Assembly (NCBI GenBank): GCA_020736575.1
Contig: JAGPYM010000040.1
Coordinates: 234,993-298,992 of the forward strand
Direction of reading: 5' to 3'
Source: Thelonectria olida
Lineage: Eukaryota; Ascomycota; Sordariomycetes; Hypocreales; Nectriaceae
Length of the DNA stretch: 64,000 nucleotides
Of the stretch, positions 43,678 to 56,159 are shown in pieces; the stretch's first letter is position 1, and each line of letters begins with the position of its first letter. The notes below the pieces were generated by a model. That model had not been told where the DNA came from and searched no databases. It worked only from the letters and a program-made list of their open reading frames with translations. Position numbers and translations under genes: made by a program.

Positions 43678-44528
43678 GAGGCCAGCGACGACTCTCACCT
43701 CCACGCGGTGCTGGCCGGGAACCTGTGAATGCCTTTGCCTGGGGGCATTTGCAGAGCTAAGAAGAGTCACTACAAGCCAGCATTTGTCCGCTGGTTTGGG
43801 CTACGGTTGCATGGAGGGCTTCCGAGCCCTACCACCCACAAGCCACAAGGGAACACTTTAAAAACCATCCGACCCACGACCGCGAAACCGAGCCTACAAT
43901 CGATGGACAGACGGGTCATGGAATAGGACACCCTTGGGGTGCTTTCGGGCTGCTCTGTCGAAAGGGGACGAGGCGCGTCGAGCCAGAGGCAGGAGCGTGG
44001 ACAGTCACAACGAAAACGAGGGATAAGAAGCGACGCCCTCGAACCCGCACAGAGAACGACGAAGCACCTTGGTTAGTAGGAGGGGCGACACTGCGTCGCT
44101 TGGCTGTTCCGGTTACAGAGGGGATACAAGTGGACGAACTCCTGCGAGACACGGTCGGCCTTGCAAGAGAGATCTTGCGAGGTAGCGCGAAACAGATCTG
44201 ACAATCTGCGGGGCGCAGCATATAATGGACGCGACGGAAGACTGGATGGGCGGATCGCAGTTACGACACTTTCTATATGGCTCGAGAGGACGGACGCGCG
44301 TGTCGGTCTGCTGAGAGGACAGAACCTTGAAGGTGGCCATCGAGGATGGAGCCTCTAAGTTGGCTGTTGGAGTAGGCTTAAGGAGCAAACTGGTATTGAC
44401 TTGCGAACCGACGTGCCCCGCACAAGGAGCGGAATAGGATCGAAGGGGATGCAAGGTAGAGGGTCTATGTAGGTAGACGTGCTGCCACCTCTACGAGATA
44501 TTTTCTCTGAGAATACAAATCAATACTT
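43678..44528 (+). repeat. ~850-bp unknown unit, copy 1, fused to a LINE 3' end
   Basis: It runs from GAGGCCAGCGACGACTCTC to AAATCAATACTT and matches 45429-46282 along its whole length with scattered differences. It contains no recognised coding sequence. It is followed directly by LINE ORF2 sequence beginning GAGTGGCAACATCGTC. It behaves like the 5' partner ('WEIRD'-like) of MINE chimeras known from Magnaporthe. Confidence 0.75.
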
Positions 44529-45418
44529 GAGTGGCAACATCGTCAAAATGCTGTGGGTACCAGCCGGAGACAAGGACTTCCTGATGGGCAGCGAGGCAAA
44601 GACGGAAGCGCGAAGAGCCGCACGAGGAAGACAGAGACCGGAGAAACCAACATACCAAGCGCGTTCCACACGGATGAGACTAGCGATCGCACAGCAGCAA
44701 CGGCAGAAGACTCTGACCGACAGGGTCGGAAACTATTCGAAGCGAATCGATAAAGCGCTACCAGGCACACACACACGCCCCTTGTACGATGGACTGAAAA
44801 GACGCGAATCAGACATGCTCTCACAGCTGCGCACAGGAATGGCGAGGATCAACAGCTACCTGTACAGGATTGGAGCAGCGGTATCGGACATGTGCGACTG
44901 TGGACAAGCAGCAGAGACGATGGAACATTATCTGTTCCGGTGTACGAAATGGGACACGCAGCGAGAAGGCATGCGACAAGTCGGACAAACAATGATGGGA
45001 AACCTCTCGTTCTTTTTGGGCGGAAAGGCAGCATCAGACGGACCTAAATGGGCACCTAACCTACCGGCGGTACGGGCGGCGATTAAGTTCGCCATGGACA
45101 CGAGGAGACTTGATGCAAACCAGACTGTATAACCTACTAACGAACCACATTTAGCGGCCAAATCTGGCGATACTAACATCAAACAGCCTCAAGTTGGCAG
45201 ACCGTGCTTCAGCTGCTGAAGATAGGATGCTGAACACTTGGAGAAATTGGCCTTCAAGCAGGCCTGCCACATCAGAGTCAAGCGAGGCGAGACCAATCAG
45301 TGGACGAGGAAGAATGTGGGGCTTTTGGGTGATCTCGATCAATCGTTAGAACTGAAAATAGTTTAGCGTCATGGCCCTATGAGGCTTGGTCCTCCCGGGC
45401 GTAATAAATTTCATTCAT
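44529..45418 (+). pseudogene. LINE ORF2 3' end in chimera 1
   Basis: Open plus frame encoding the last ~200 residues of ORF2: SGNIVKMLWVPAGDKDF, ALPGTHTRPLYDGLKRRESD and CDCGQAAETMEHYLFRC, with the stop at 45132. A 3' UTR and tail CGTAATAAATTTCATTCAT follow to 45418. It belongs to the same subfamily as the 10320-12005 LINE. Its 5' limit is the fusion with the ~850-bp unit. Confidence 0.8.
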
Positions 45419-45428
45419 ACAGTGTACA

Positions 45429-46282
45429 GAGGCCGGCGACGACTCTCACCTCCTCGCGGTGCCGGCTGGGAACCTGGGAATGACTTTTGCCTCCGAGGCA
45501 TTCGCAGAGCTGAGAAGAGTCATCACCAACCAGCACTGTCCGCTGGTTTGGGCGGTGGTTGCGCGATAGGGCTCACGAGCCCTACCCTCCACAAGCAACA
45601 AGGGAACACTTTAAAAACCACACGAAACGCGACCGCGAAATCGAGCCTACAAACGATGAACATATGGGTCGTGGAAGAGGACACCCTTGGGGTGCTTCTG
45701 GGCTGCTCTGTTGTAAGGACACCAAGACGCGCCGGATAAGCGACAGGAAGCGTGAATAGTCACGGCGAAAACGAACGAGAAGGAACGGCACTCTTGAACC
45801 CGCACAGAGAACGACAAGGCACCTTGGTTAGTAGGAGGGGCGACACAGCGTTGCTCGGCTGTTCTAGGTACAGAGAGGATGCAAGTGGACAAACTCCTGC
45901 GAGACATGGTCGGCCTTGCAAGAGAGATCTTGCGAGGTAGCGCGAAACAGAACTGACAATCTGCGGGGCGCGGCATATAATGGAAGCGACGGAAGGCTGG
46001 GTGGGCGGACTGCAGTTACGACACTTTCTATATGGCCCGAGAGGACGGACGCGCGTGTCGGTCTACCGAGAGGACAGGATCCTGAAGATGGCCATCGAGG
46101 ATAGGGCTTTAGGTTGGCTGTAGAGGTGGGCTTAAGGAGCAAACTGGTATTGACTTACGAACCGGCAGTGCCCCGCATGAGGAGCGGAATAGGATCCAAG
46201 GGGATGCAAGGTAGAGGGTCTATGTAGGTAGACGCGCTGCGCCTCTACTAGTTATTTTCTCTGAAAATACAGATCAATACTT
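45429..46282 (+). repeat. ~850-bp unknown unit, copy 2, fused to a LINE 3' end
   Basis: Second copy of the 43678-44528 unit, starting GAGGCCGGCGACGACTCTC and ending AGATCAATACTT. It begins a few bases after the tail of chimera 1, and is followed by LINE ORF2 sequence at a different, more upstream point than copy 1. Confidence 0.75.
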
Positions 46283-47815
46283 GGGTGGCGGCAGCAATAG
46301 CTGAAGCGGAGGCCAACGTCCAAACAGTGCGCGAGCGACATGCTCTGGCCGGAATGAAGATGTACATCAATATGCACACGCTGCCAAAGAAGCACCCGCT
46401 CGCGACACTCAAAGTGTCAGGGAGCCGAAGGTACATCTCGCCGATGAAGAGACTGGCGCTTGCCCTCGGCGAGAGCGGAATCGAGCGGATGGAGACAATT
46501 GAAGCCTATGCAGCACCGCCGTGGCACGCCTGCGTGCTGTTAGTGTGCGAGACAGATCGGAAGGTGGCAGTGACAGCAGCCAATAGTGCCGAAGACATCA
46601 CCATTACAACCAGCGCTTCGGACAAAGGAGGAATGGTGGGCATGGGAGGCATCATTAGCTACAGAGCAATAGGGCAAGCAAACAGGGTCGTGGCTAGGTA
46701 CTCGGTTACTCTCGGCCCGCGAGACGACCAGAACCCCTATACAGCTGAGCTGGGGGCGATAGCGATGGCATTGCGATGCATGCCTGACGGATTACGAAAC
46801 CGAAGACTTACCATACTATCAAGCGGCCAGTCAGCGCTAAAGGCGATCGCACGACCGCAATAACAATCGGGGCAGTGCGCCATCCGAGAAATCTACAACC
46901 ACATCCGACGGCTAAGAAAAGGCAATAACAGTATTAAAATGATCTGGGTACCGTCCCGGGATAATGCATTTCCCTTGGGTCCCAAGTCGAAGAGACAGGC
47001 CCAGAGAGCAACTGAATCGGGGCGCACGGCAGAGACACAGCCGTACCAAGCTCGATCGACGCGGACAAGACTGGCGAGAGAGCAGCTGCAATAGCACCAG
47101 ACACTACCGGACAGAGTGGGCGGTTTCTCCAAGAGGGTCGACAAAGCGCTACCAGGCAAACACACAAAGGGGCTATACGACGGACTGAAGAGGCGCGAAG
47201 TAGACACGCTTTCACAGCTACGCACGGGAATGGCCAGGATCAACAGCTACCTATTGAGGATCGGCGCGGTGGAATCAGACTTGTGCGACTGTGGACGGGC
47301 AGTTAAGACGATAGAACATTTTCTCTTTCGATGCACCAAGTGGGATGCATAACGCGAAGGCATAAGACAAATCGGGCAAAGCGAGATAGGAAACCTATCG
47401 TTCTTTTTAAGAGGAAAGTCGGCATCAGACGGACTGAAGTGGTCACCTAACCTACAAGCGGTGCGAGTAACGATTAAATTTGCGATGAAGACGGGAAGGT
47501 TGGGAATGAAGTAGGAGAATAGGACATACTAACAGCCGAAACCAGGAAACATTAGCACAATACTAACACAACACAGCCTCGTTTTAACAGACCATATTTC
47601 AGCTGCTAAGGATAGGATGCTGAACACCTAGAGAAATCGGCCTTCAAGCAGGCCTGTCAGACAGACTCAAGCGAGGCTAGAAGAAAGCGATTCAAGGAGA
47701 GAGGGTGGGGCTTTATTTTGTGGTCAGGATCAACACGGCGGAAGTGTAAATAGCACAGCGTCTTCCATGGCCCTATGAGATCCGTTCTCCCGGGCGTAAT
47801 AAATCTACTACTACT
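46283..47815 (+). pseudogene. LINE ORF2 3' end in chimera 2
   Basis: It encodes the ORF2 part from AIAEAEANVQTVRERH through INMHTLPKKHPLATLK, RNase H (NPYTAELGAIAMALRC) and CDCGRAVKTIEHFLFRC. Stops at 46861, 47090 and 47350, mostly CAG/CAA to TAG/TAA-like, inactivate it. The 3' UTR ends CTCCCGGGCGTAATAAATC and a CTA-repeat tail near 47815, immediately before the Fot gene. Confidence 0.8.
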
Positions 47816-47845
47816 ATATCATCAATCAAATCTTCACCACCAAGC

Positions 47846-49488
47846 ATGTCGCCATCAAATACTGAGGCAAATACCCTTCTTGCCCTTCAAGCCCTTCAAA
47901 ATAATCCAAAATTAAGTGTCCGACAGACTGCAAGCATCTACGAGGTCAATGAACATAGGCTACGTCGCTGGCAGAATGGCATTCAATCTCGACACGATAC
48001 TGTCCCCAATTCACGGAGACTATCCGATCTAGAGGAGCAGATCATTGTTCAGTTCATTCTCGACCTGGATTCGCGAGGATTTCCCCCGCGACTGCGTGGT
48101 GTTGAAGAAATGGCCAACCGACTGCTTGCAGACCGCGGCGCGTCCCCTGTCGGCAAGCGCTGGGCTTCTAACTTCGTCAAGCGACATCTAGAGCTCAAGA
48201 CGCGTTTTTTTCGTAAATACGACTATCAGAGGGCCAAATGCGAAGATCCAACTATTATTCGCGATTGGTTCAGGCTCGTGGAGAACATAATCGCGAAATA
48301 TGGTATCAACCTAGCCGATATCTACAACTTTGATGAGACTGGCTTTATGATGGGCCTCATTGCAAGCGGAATGGTTATCACAGGCGCAGAAAGGCGTGGA
48401 AACCCGAAATCAGTGCAACCTGGAAACTGGGAATGAGTTACAGTCATCCAGGCGATCAATGCGGAAGGCTGGGCAATCCAGCCGTTCATCGTGGTTGCGG
48501 GCCAATATCACCTCGCTAGTTGGTACCAAGAAAGCAACCTCCTGGGGGATTGGGCTATTGCGACGACTCAAAATGGCTGGACCGATAATGAGACAGGTCT
48601 TGAGTGGCTAAAGCACTTTGATCGGCACATAAAGGCCCGCTTCACCGGTCACTATCGTCTTCTGATCCTCGATGGGCATGAAAGCCACCACTCGACAGAC
48701 TTTGAGAAGTATTGCGAAGAGAACAATATTATTACGCTTTGTATGCCGCCTCATTCGTCTCATCTACTTCAGCCTCTTGATGTCGGGTGCTTTGGGCCGC
48801 TTAAAACAGCGTACGGTCAAGAAATTGAGCAGTTGATCAGATGCTCGATAACCCACGTTTCCAAGACGGACTTCCTTCCGGCCTTTAATGCCGCCCACCA
48901 AGCCGCTATGATAGAAAGTAATATCGGGGGGGTTTCAGAGGCGCTGGGCTTGTTCCTTTGGACCCGGAAAGTGTCATATCGAAACTTGATGTGCAGCTAC
49001 GAACTCCAACCCCCGTCGAGGAGGAGGCCAGTCTCCCTGACCCTTGGGTCTCGAAGACCCCAAAGACGGTCCTTGAGGCCAGCTCGCAGTCCGAATACCT
49101 CGAAAGACGAATCAGAAGGCATCAAAGCAGCTCTCCAGCCTCTATTCTAGAGGCACTTAAGTCGTTTTCTAAGGGAACAAAGGGCAATAATGCATCAGAT
49201 GGCATTATTAAAGTCTGAGGTCCAGATTCTTCGACAGGCAAATGAGACTCTTAGCAAGCGGCGCAGAGCAAAAAAAAAACCGCCTACGTAAAGGAGGGAA
49301 GATGACTCTAGATGAGGGCAGGGATGAGATTGATCAGAAGGATGTTGATGCGCAGGTAATGACCGAATCATCGAGAAGTGGTGGTCGAGGGAGGTCAGCG
49401 CTACTGAGGGAAAGGCGCTGTGGAACTTGTGGAAAGGCCGGTCATAATGCAAGGACTTGTCAGGCTGTAATTGAGACATCTGGAGAAT
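47846..49488 (+). pseudogene. Fot1/pogo transposase with one stop and frameshifts
   Basis: The HTH region (LEEQIIVQFILDLDSRGFPP) and DDE core (YNFDETGFMMG, LLILDGHESHH, HSSHLLQPLDVGCFGPLK) are well kept. An in-frame TGA at 48434 replaces the Trp of NWEW (G to A). Shifts near 48920 and 49185 move the frame into PESVISKLDVQLRTPTPVEE and then MALLKSEVQILRQANETL. The C-terminus has a Lys-rich stretch and a CCHC knuckle CGTCGKAGHNARTC, which the 21700 copy lost. This is the most complete Fot protein in the window. Confidence 0.85.
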
Positions 49489-49568
49489 AGTATAGCGATT
49501 AGTTTTAATTAATTGAATAATGTGTTGTGTTTTTATTTAAGTTCTTGCATTGAAGGTTGGGAAAAGTG

Positions 49569-49608
49569 CGACGCTCGCTTGTCTGCGACGCTCGCTTATC
49601 AAGTACGT
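49569..49608. repeat. Terminal inverted repeat of the Fot element
   Basis: It contains two copies of GCGACGCTCGCTTRT, then CAAGTACGT, next to TA at 49609. It is the counterpart of 23124-23162. No matching left terminal repeat is found upstream of 47846, where LINE chimera 2 ends; the element is therefore 5'-truncated. Confidence 0.7.
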
Positions 49609-49610
49609 TA

Positions 49611-51812
49611 GTTACAAAGAAGAAAAAAAGAAAAAAAAAAGGAAATATGGAAGTATTTTTCGTACCAAGTCAAACTCAATCACCAACATCATCAAGACCG
49701 CGTCACCTGGGTTTCAAGTCAAGGAACGGCGGCTGTATGGAAGACAGAGGGCGACGTAAGCTCTTGGGGCTGAGCAGGACGATTTGGGACCAAGGCTTGA
49801 GCGACATCTCATTTTTGGGGCGCGCCAGTGATGCACATGTTGAGAAGCCCAAGACCAAAGGAGACACTAGACTGGAGTGCGTTAGACAAGCCTTGCCATC
49901 CATTCCAGAGTCATTGGGGGAGACCCCGCTGGACTTGTCGAGGCCCTGCCTGAGTCGCTAGTCTGAAGAGACGAGAGAAGATGCTCAGATCATGGATTCC
50001 TGGGATAACAAACAAAAAGCTGGGGGTCGAGCTCACCCTGTCCAGGTCCAGAAATCTAAGCCTCTGGAGTTTCTGATAGCCCCCGGGACTGGGCATTCCA
50101 GCATCGACGCCAGGACATCCCCTTAATAGTGCCGTTCCATACAACTACCGAATGGGGATAGCCATGAGACTGATGAGAGCACGAGAGTTCCAGGAGGGGC
50201 AGCTTTAACGTCACCATACCAAACGAGTTAGTGCTGTATACACGACTACGTACAAACAGTAGTTGTAGAGGAAAAAGGTGGTCTGACGATAAGTTACAGT
50301 TCTGCATCTATTTTCGTGAAACCAATACGCACCTCGAGTTTGTTGAATTCTGCAACCGGTGTGAGAGGGTTACGCAATCGCCGTCTCATGACATCTGTAT
50401 CCAAGGTTCCATCGACAGCGCCTCCTCTGTGATGGGACGGATCGTTATACAGTAGCCAGTCATGCATTGCCGTACTGCAGTCATGCACAGTTTTTAAGAT
50501 ATATAAGAAAAGTGCCAAGCTTTCCGCACATCGCCACCAACTGGACCCCCAGGTTGCACCAAAGGTCCGCTCCCTTGCCAAGCTCTGGGGCTCGGCTGAA
50601 GAGAAGCTGACGTACGCTTCTCCAATGTACTGGGGTGAAAGACCTCGGTCATTAGAAATCGGCCTTACGTGATTGGATGGTGGTGGACAGTGTTAAATTT
50701 GCACTGCCGTATTCGCAAGTAGACAGACCACTTTTCCACTTTTTCTTCACTTTGTTCGTCTCGTTTGCCAGCCGATCATTTGTCTGTGGGCCTTGTCCGT
50801 GTCAGAAGCAATGACTTTGACTGGACTCATGACGCTGGCCAAACAATTCGGTTGAGCAGTGATAGCCGTCGTCCACTCGTTGTGGAGACCAGAGCCGAGG
50901 GACTGGGATGTTCCATATGGCCAAGGTGGAAGGCTGCCGGTCTCCGAATACCGAGTACGAATAATGAGGGTATTCATTTATTCCCTGTTTTAAAACATTT
51001 TGAGTTAAAATAAACGGGCCCCAGCGACACCCTGTAGAAATAGGAAGACGGGCCGTGACACCAGTCCACAAAGGGCCAGAAAGACGTCTACACAGCCTAA
51101 ATGCACGGCGTCTACTGTACTGAGCTCCCTACTTAACACCATATCAGCCTCGTAACTTGGCGCGTAACTCTAGTACTTGTCACCCAAGGCTACGGTATGT
51201 TCCCCCGTCCACCTCACTTGCGGAGGCGTGTGAGCTACGACAGGGCCGCAGGTCATCAAGTCAAGCCTACCGCCCGAGCGGCACAGATATCCGAAAAAAC
51301 ACTTACTAGCACGATCCTCAAACATGGTCTAGCCCTGGCCCCTGATACCAGCGTGGCGGACGAATTTAGATGCAATCCTAATTACAGTATGTAGTAGAAG
51401 TGAGGCAGTGTGCTGAAACCCTCTTCCTACCACCCCCCCTTGGACCGAGGATACGTGTGTTCCGATAGCCCAAACGGGCGGTGGCAAGTCCTTGACGTTG
51501 ACGACGCCTCTTGGACTTGGCTTTTTAGTCTGCAATCTGAATCGTCAGATCAGTGTTGAACCCAAACACCAGCGAGTTCCCAGTTCGCACACCTAAACGT
51601 GGCTTGGGGCTAGAATGAGTCTTCGATCCAACTCCTGGCCCCTCCAACTTCTCAAAACGCCTTTAATACCGCCTCCCTCAGTCGACGTCCATTTGATCGA
51701 TTTTGTCCATGCTCACCTTCGTTTTGGTTCTTTGACCCTCTTTGACCCTCTTCGATCCGCTTTGGTTCTCTTTTCATTTTCTCTCCAACATTGTCAAGCC
51801 CCCACAGTAAGG
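49611..51812. other. Intergenic region
   Basis: Contains A-rich stretches at 49618-49645 and scattered small frames without motifs. The last 200 bases, rich in pyrimidine (CTTTGACCCTCTTTGACCC, 51731-51750), are the likely promoter and 5' leader of the DOMON/b561 gene. Nothing else is recognised. Confidence 0.45.
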
Positions 51813-53151
51813 ATGAAATTCAATCTCGGCACGCTGGCTACTGCCGCCATTTTGTGTACGACATACGCATTCTCCCCCATTTTATCATTGGGTCGAACTG
51901 TTGGTTAGGACTCCTTGCTGAGATGGTTGATATTTAGATGCCTATGGCACCACCGCAACCACCTCCCCATACTGCTCCACGAACAACGTCTGCTTCCGTT
52001 GGGGTGTTCCCGAGTCCGCCGCAACCTGGGGATCCGGCGATGTCTACTTACAGATTAAGGCTCCCACTAGCTACTCATGGGTTGCTCTCGGTACCGGTTC
52101 CAGAATGGACGGTTCCAAGATGTTCATCGTGTATACAGACGGTAGCGGCAATGTCACGCTGAGCCCCAGAACTGGAAAAGGCCATAATGAGCCTGAGTAC
52201 TCGTCGGACAAGGGGGTAGAGTTGATTGAAGGCTCTGAAGCCAGCAGCAGCGAGATGGTTGCCAACATCCGATGCAACGACTGCTCTTCCCTAGACCTCC
52301 AGGGCACTAACTCATGGATTGCTGCATGGAAGCAAGGTAGCTCCCTGGACTCGACGAGCCTCTCTGAGAGCATCGCGGAGCATGATGGTACAGACAGCTT
52401 CAAGGTCGACTTCGCTTCTGCAACTTTCAGTTCCAGCGGGAACCCATTTAGCGGCAACTCCAGTACCAACAGCACTTCCGGATCTAGCGACGGCATTGTA
52501 AGCCAAGGCGGCGAGGGCGGCGATACTCTCTTGCATGTCCATGGCATCGTCATGGCCGTCGTCTTCGTTCTCGCCTACCCCCTTGGAGCTGTCGCCATGC
52601 CCCTCGTCGGTAACTGGCTTCTTCACGCAGGATGGCAAGTTGTCGCCTTCATCGGCACATGGGTGGGCTTTGGCGTTGGTTATATTTTAGCTAAAAATGA
52701 GAGAGAAGTAAGTCTTTCAACTGCCATAATAGCATGATACATGTTTGCTAACACCTACTACTAGTGGTGGAACAACACTCACGTTAAGATGGGCACCATT
52801 GTTTGTGTTCTCTTGATCATCCAGCCTATCCTCGGATGGCTACACCATCTGCACTTCGTCAAGTACCAGGAAAGAGGACTCATCAGCCATGTTCACATCT
52901 GGTATGGCCGTGTTCTCATGGCTATCGGTATTGTCAACGGTGGATTAGGCCTGCAGCTTGCTAGCGCTCCCAACTCCCTCAACATTGCGTACGCCCTCGT
53001 TTCCGTCGTTGTTAGTGTCGTGTATATTGCTGGTGCTATCGTTGGCGCGGTGCGCAGAAAGAGGAACAATCCCAAACAGCGACTCATCTCCTCTGAGACG
53101 GAACAGGAGGAGGAGTCTGAGGGGTATGAGCTCCGGTCGCGATACGCCTAG
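51813..53151 (+). CDS. DOMON (CDH-type cytochrome) + cytochrome b561 membrane protein
   Basis: Three exons: 51813-51855, 51938-52707 and 52765-53151, with introns of 82 nt (GTACGA...TTTAG) and 57 nt (GTAAGT...ACTAG), giving 399 residues. A signal peptide (MKFNLGTLATAAIL) precedes a CDH-type heme domain with WVALGTGSRMDGS, probably supplying the axial Met, and IAEHDG, probably the axial His. After a Ser/Gly linker come five membrane helices of the b561 type with paired His: HVHGIVMAV, LLHAGWQVV, NNTHVKMG, HLHF and HVHIWYGR. The short acidic tail is cytosolic. The first intron's donor is the least certain point. Such proteins move electrons across a membrane to extracellular acceptors, for example in iron reduction or lytic oxidoreductase supply. 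Confidence 0.85.
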
Positions 53152-53617
53152 GGGAGTGCGAGTAGACGGTGCGGGAAGATTTTTTCACGGGTTACACCTC
53201 TGAGATATGCATATGTTTTCTTGCGCTGTTAAGGAATAAAAGGTCCAATATAACCTAGATTTGCATGAATTTAACTCTTATTTTTTTCTTACTTGCTCTA
53301 ACTTTTGTTTATAAAGATAGCATTGTTGACTTAATTTCTCTTTCATTCTTGCCCCCCAACGAGACATCACTTACCGGTACAGTACGGTTCCAGCCAATGC
53401 TGACCGCAGCACCAACTCCTCCCCCTGTGGCAGCAATGGCGACTGCGACCATCAGAGAGCTTACGGAGCATAAGGAAAGTGCCTTGCTAGCTGGCGGCCG
53501 TTGGGAGACAAATGAGTTGTCCCCGTATGCTCTGCCGGCCCTGACTGCCGGGCTATCCGAAATCGTTCTTGCAACTGGGAAGCGGCATTTAACGCCGGAA
53601 GGCTAGCTGCACGAGTT

Positions 53618-55395
53618 GTGGCGATTAGTGGTAGCAAGCGGGCTTTAAGCAAAGTGCAGCTCCACGGGACTGTGGGTCAGACTGCGGGCGGCCCTGATGT
53701 TCCTACATCGAAACCATTCAAGTTGTCGGGTAAAACCCATCGGCGTCAAATGCCTCCGCTACCCAAGACACACAAGGAGCTTCAGACCCATCCATTGGGA
53801 TCAATGTTCCTAGAGGCAGAAAAGAAACATCTCCAGAGCCACGCAGAAATGCGTTCATGGATTGAGGCAGACAAGGATACCGCGAGGGGTCACCAGCTAT
53901 TAGATTGCATGTGGGTATATGTATACAAGTTTGATAAGCACGGGTACTTTACGAAGTGTAAGGCACGCCTTGTAGTTCGTGGAGATCAGCAAACCAAGTC
54001 GATCTACGGCAACACATATGCATCTACATTAGCTGGGAGATCCTTCCGGACCTTGATGGCAATCGCAGCACGATTCGATCTAGAACTCATCCAGTACGAC
54101 GCCGTCAATGCGTTTGTCAATGCCCGGCTACCGTATAATATCTATATGCGGATGCCACCTGGGTATCGGTCGCGCGGAAAGATCTTGCATCTCCAGAAAG
54201 CTCTATATGGGCTGCGCGAGTCACCACTCTTGTGGCAGAAGGATTTTACTGCAACGCTCGGTAAGCTTGGATTTACCCCTGTACCTTATGAACCTTGCTG
54301 CTTTGTTAAAGAAGGCGTAATCATCTTCTTCTACGTTGATGATATTGTCGTGGCATATAGGAAAGCGAACCAGCCGACGGTCAATTTCCTGATAGAACAG
54401 CTGAAGTCAATCTATCAGCTTACTGGCGGGGACGAGCTCCAGTGGTTCCTAGGCATCGAGATTGTGCGAGATCGCAATCAACGTCTGATCTGGCTGTCGC
54501 AAGCTGCGTTCATCGACAAATTGGCGAACCTGATCACGAACACGAGCGGTCCGTACCCGACGACTCCAATGAAGCAGAAGGAATTGTTCCCCTTTGATGG
54601 CCGAACATCACATCAATCGACCAACCTATTCCAGCGACGCACCGGATCCATCCTTTATGCTGCTGTGATTACAAGAGCAGATGTGGCTTTCCCGATTTCC
54701 CGGTTGACCAAGTTTAACACGAATCCAAGCCCTGAACATCTGGGTGCTGCCGAACATCTAATAGATACCTCATTGGAACCAAGTTCTACGCGATGCAGCT
54801 CGGAGGCTCAGATACTTTTGATACCTGGAGTGATTCTTCATTTGCCGACAATACCCTAGATCGGAAAAGTTCACAAGCCTACGTCATGAGGTTGTTCGGA
54901 GGAACTATCGGATGGCGAGCAAACAAGCAAGACACAGTGACTACTTCTACAACAGAGGCGGAGTTGTTATCTCTTGCTCAAGCAGCCAAGGAGGCAATGT
55001 TCGTATCGAGGTTGATCAAGGAGATCGGCGTTGAGCCAGATTCATCCCGGATTAATATCTGGTGTGATAACAAGCAGACCATCCGGCTCGTCAACGCAGA
55101 AGTTGCGCTACTACGCACCAAGCTCCGACACGTCGATATTCACAACCATTGGCTGCGGCAGGAAGCTGAGCGCCGAAGAATTAAGGTCGCTCATGTCTCA
55201 ACCGATGACATGTTGGCCGACGGCCTCACCAAGACATTGCCGGCGGACAGGTTTATCAAGTTCCGGGATCAGATTGGATTGGTGGATATCAAGCAGCGGA
55301 TCGAGTCTCGCAAGCTGAAGGAACTGACCATGGAAGATTTGGATGAGATGGAAGATATGCTTCCCGGAGGGGAATCAGAATGGCAGACGACCTGA
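53618..55395 (+). pseudogene. Copia pol fragment (RT-RNase H), frameshifted
   Basis: RT motifs: CKARLVVRGDQQ, YDAVNAFVNARLPY, KALYGLRESPLLW and the active site FYVDDIVVAY. A one-base shift near 54768 breaks the frame after GAAEHLI. The second frame gives RNase H with TWSDSSFADN, STTEAELLSLAQAAKEA, CDNKQTIRLV and DGLTKTLPADRF. It differs clearly from the Copia at 25528-29724 and belongs to another family. Confidence 0.85.
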
Positions 55396-55480
55396 TGGAC
55401 CTTGAGTGATCTTGCACGATAAGGAGCGGGCTTGAACTAGCTTGGACAGGTGGCTGCCCAGGCAGCTACCTGGGGGGGTG

Positions 55481-55705
55481 TGTTGGATATGCCTCTACCC
55501 AGATTGTCACACGAGTGCACCACAAGAGTCAGAGCGGTGTTAGAGATCTGTTGCAGGTTCGGCAGGTCTAGTATCATGCCTCGCCTCGTCAAATATAATG
55601 AGGACGAGGAAGGAAGAGGACTACGAGAGAAGGAGAAATCAATCGTCTGTTCTTCTCCATCTTAAGGTTATCACTCATCTTGACTTACCACCCTCGTATC
55701 CGACA
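55481..55705 (+). repeat. 3' LTR of the second Copia family
   Basis: 225 bp with TG...CA ends and short inverted termini TGTTGGATA/TATCCGACA, directly after the polypurine tract. No partner LTR occurs in the window. Confidence 0.75.
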
Positions 55706-56088
55706 GAGGCGGGGTTCAAATTAATTGCTCTTTTTTATAGTAAACTCGTTGGGCGACAATCAAAACCATAGCCCACGATAGCCACGCTTCAACAATGTGT
55801 CAGTCTTGCCCTCCTCCACTTCCGACGGTGCTAGATGGCTTTGGGTCAACCGTGACTCAGGTCTGCGGGTGTATTGCCGGGTGCCTGAATCCCCAGGTTG
55901 ACGAGTGCAGTGGAAGGGGAGGAAATTCTTAATGCCACCATTCAGGTGTACACCATCCTGCGGGGTGGCTGGTCCAGATCGGTTGAATTGATTCAAGTGG
56001 AACAGGTACTTATCTTAGCCTTCCTCCTCCCTAAAAACGAGTTGGCAAACGAAGTAATTCGCAGGGCTGAAGTCGTCTACAGACGATT
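55706..56088. other. Short intergenic segment
   Basis: Between the Copia LTR and the tail of the glycogen synthase relative. No gene is seen. Confidence 0.4.
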
Positions 56089-56159
56089 TCAGGCCATAAA
56101 CTTTTCCGTGCTGACACCTTCATGCCATTCTTGCAGACTGGAAAAATCACTCGGCGTAA

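Larger units (their letters stand above)
53600..55705 (+). mobile_element. 5'-truncated Copia element, second family
   Basis: It contains RT and RNase H but no gag, protease or integrase, then a purine tract ACCTGGGGGGGTG and a 225-bp 3' LTR (55481-55705), beginning TGTTGGATAT and ending GTATCCGACA. No left LTR is present: the element starts abruptly about 450 bp after the b561 gene. Confidence 0.75.

Noticed and set aside
43678..44528. The ~850-bp unit as a solo LTR
   Set aside because: No TG...CA ends or flanking 5-bp duplication. Both copies are fused to LINE sequence in the same orientation, which fits a LINE chimera better.
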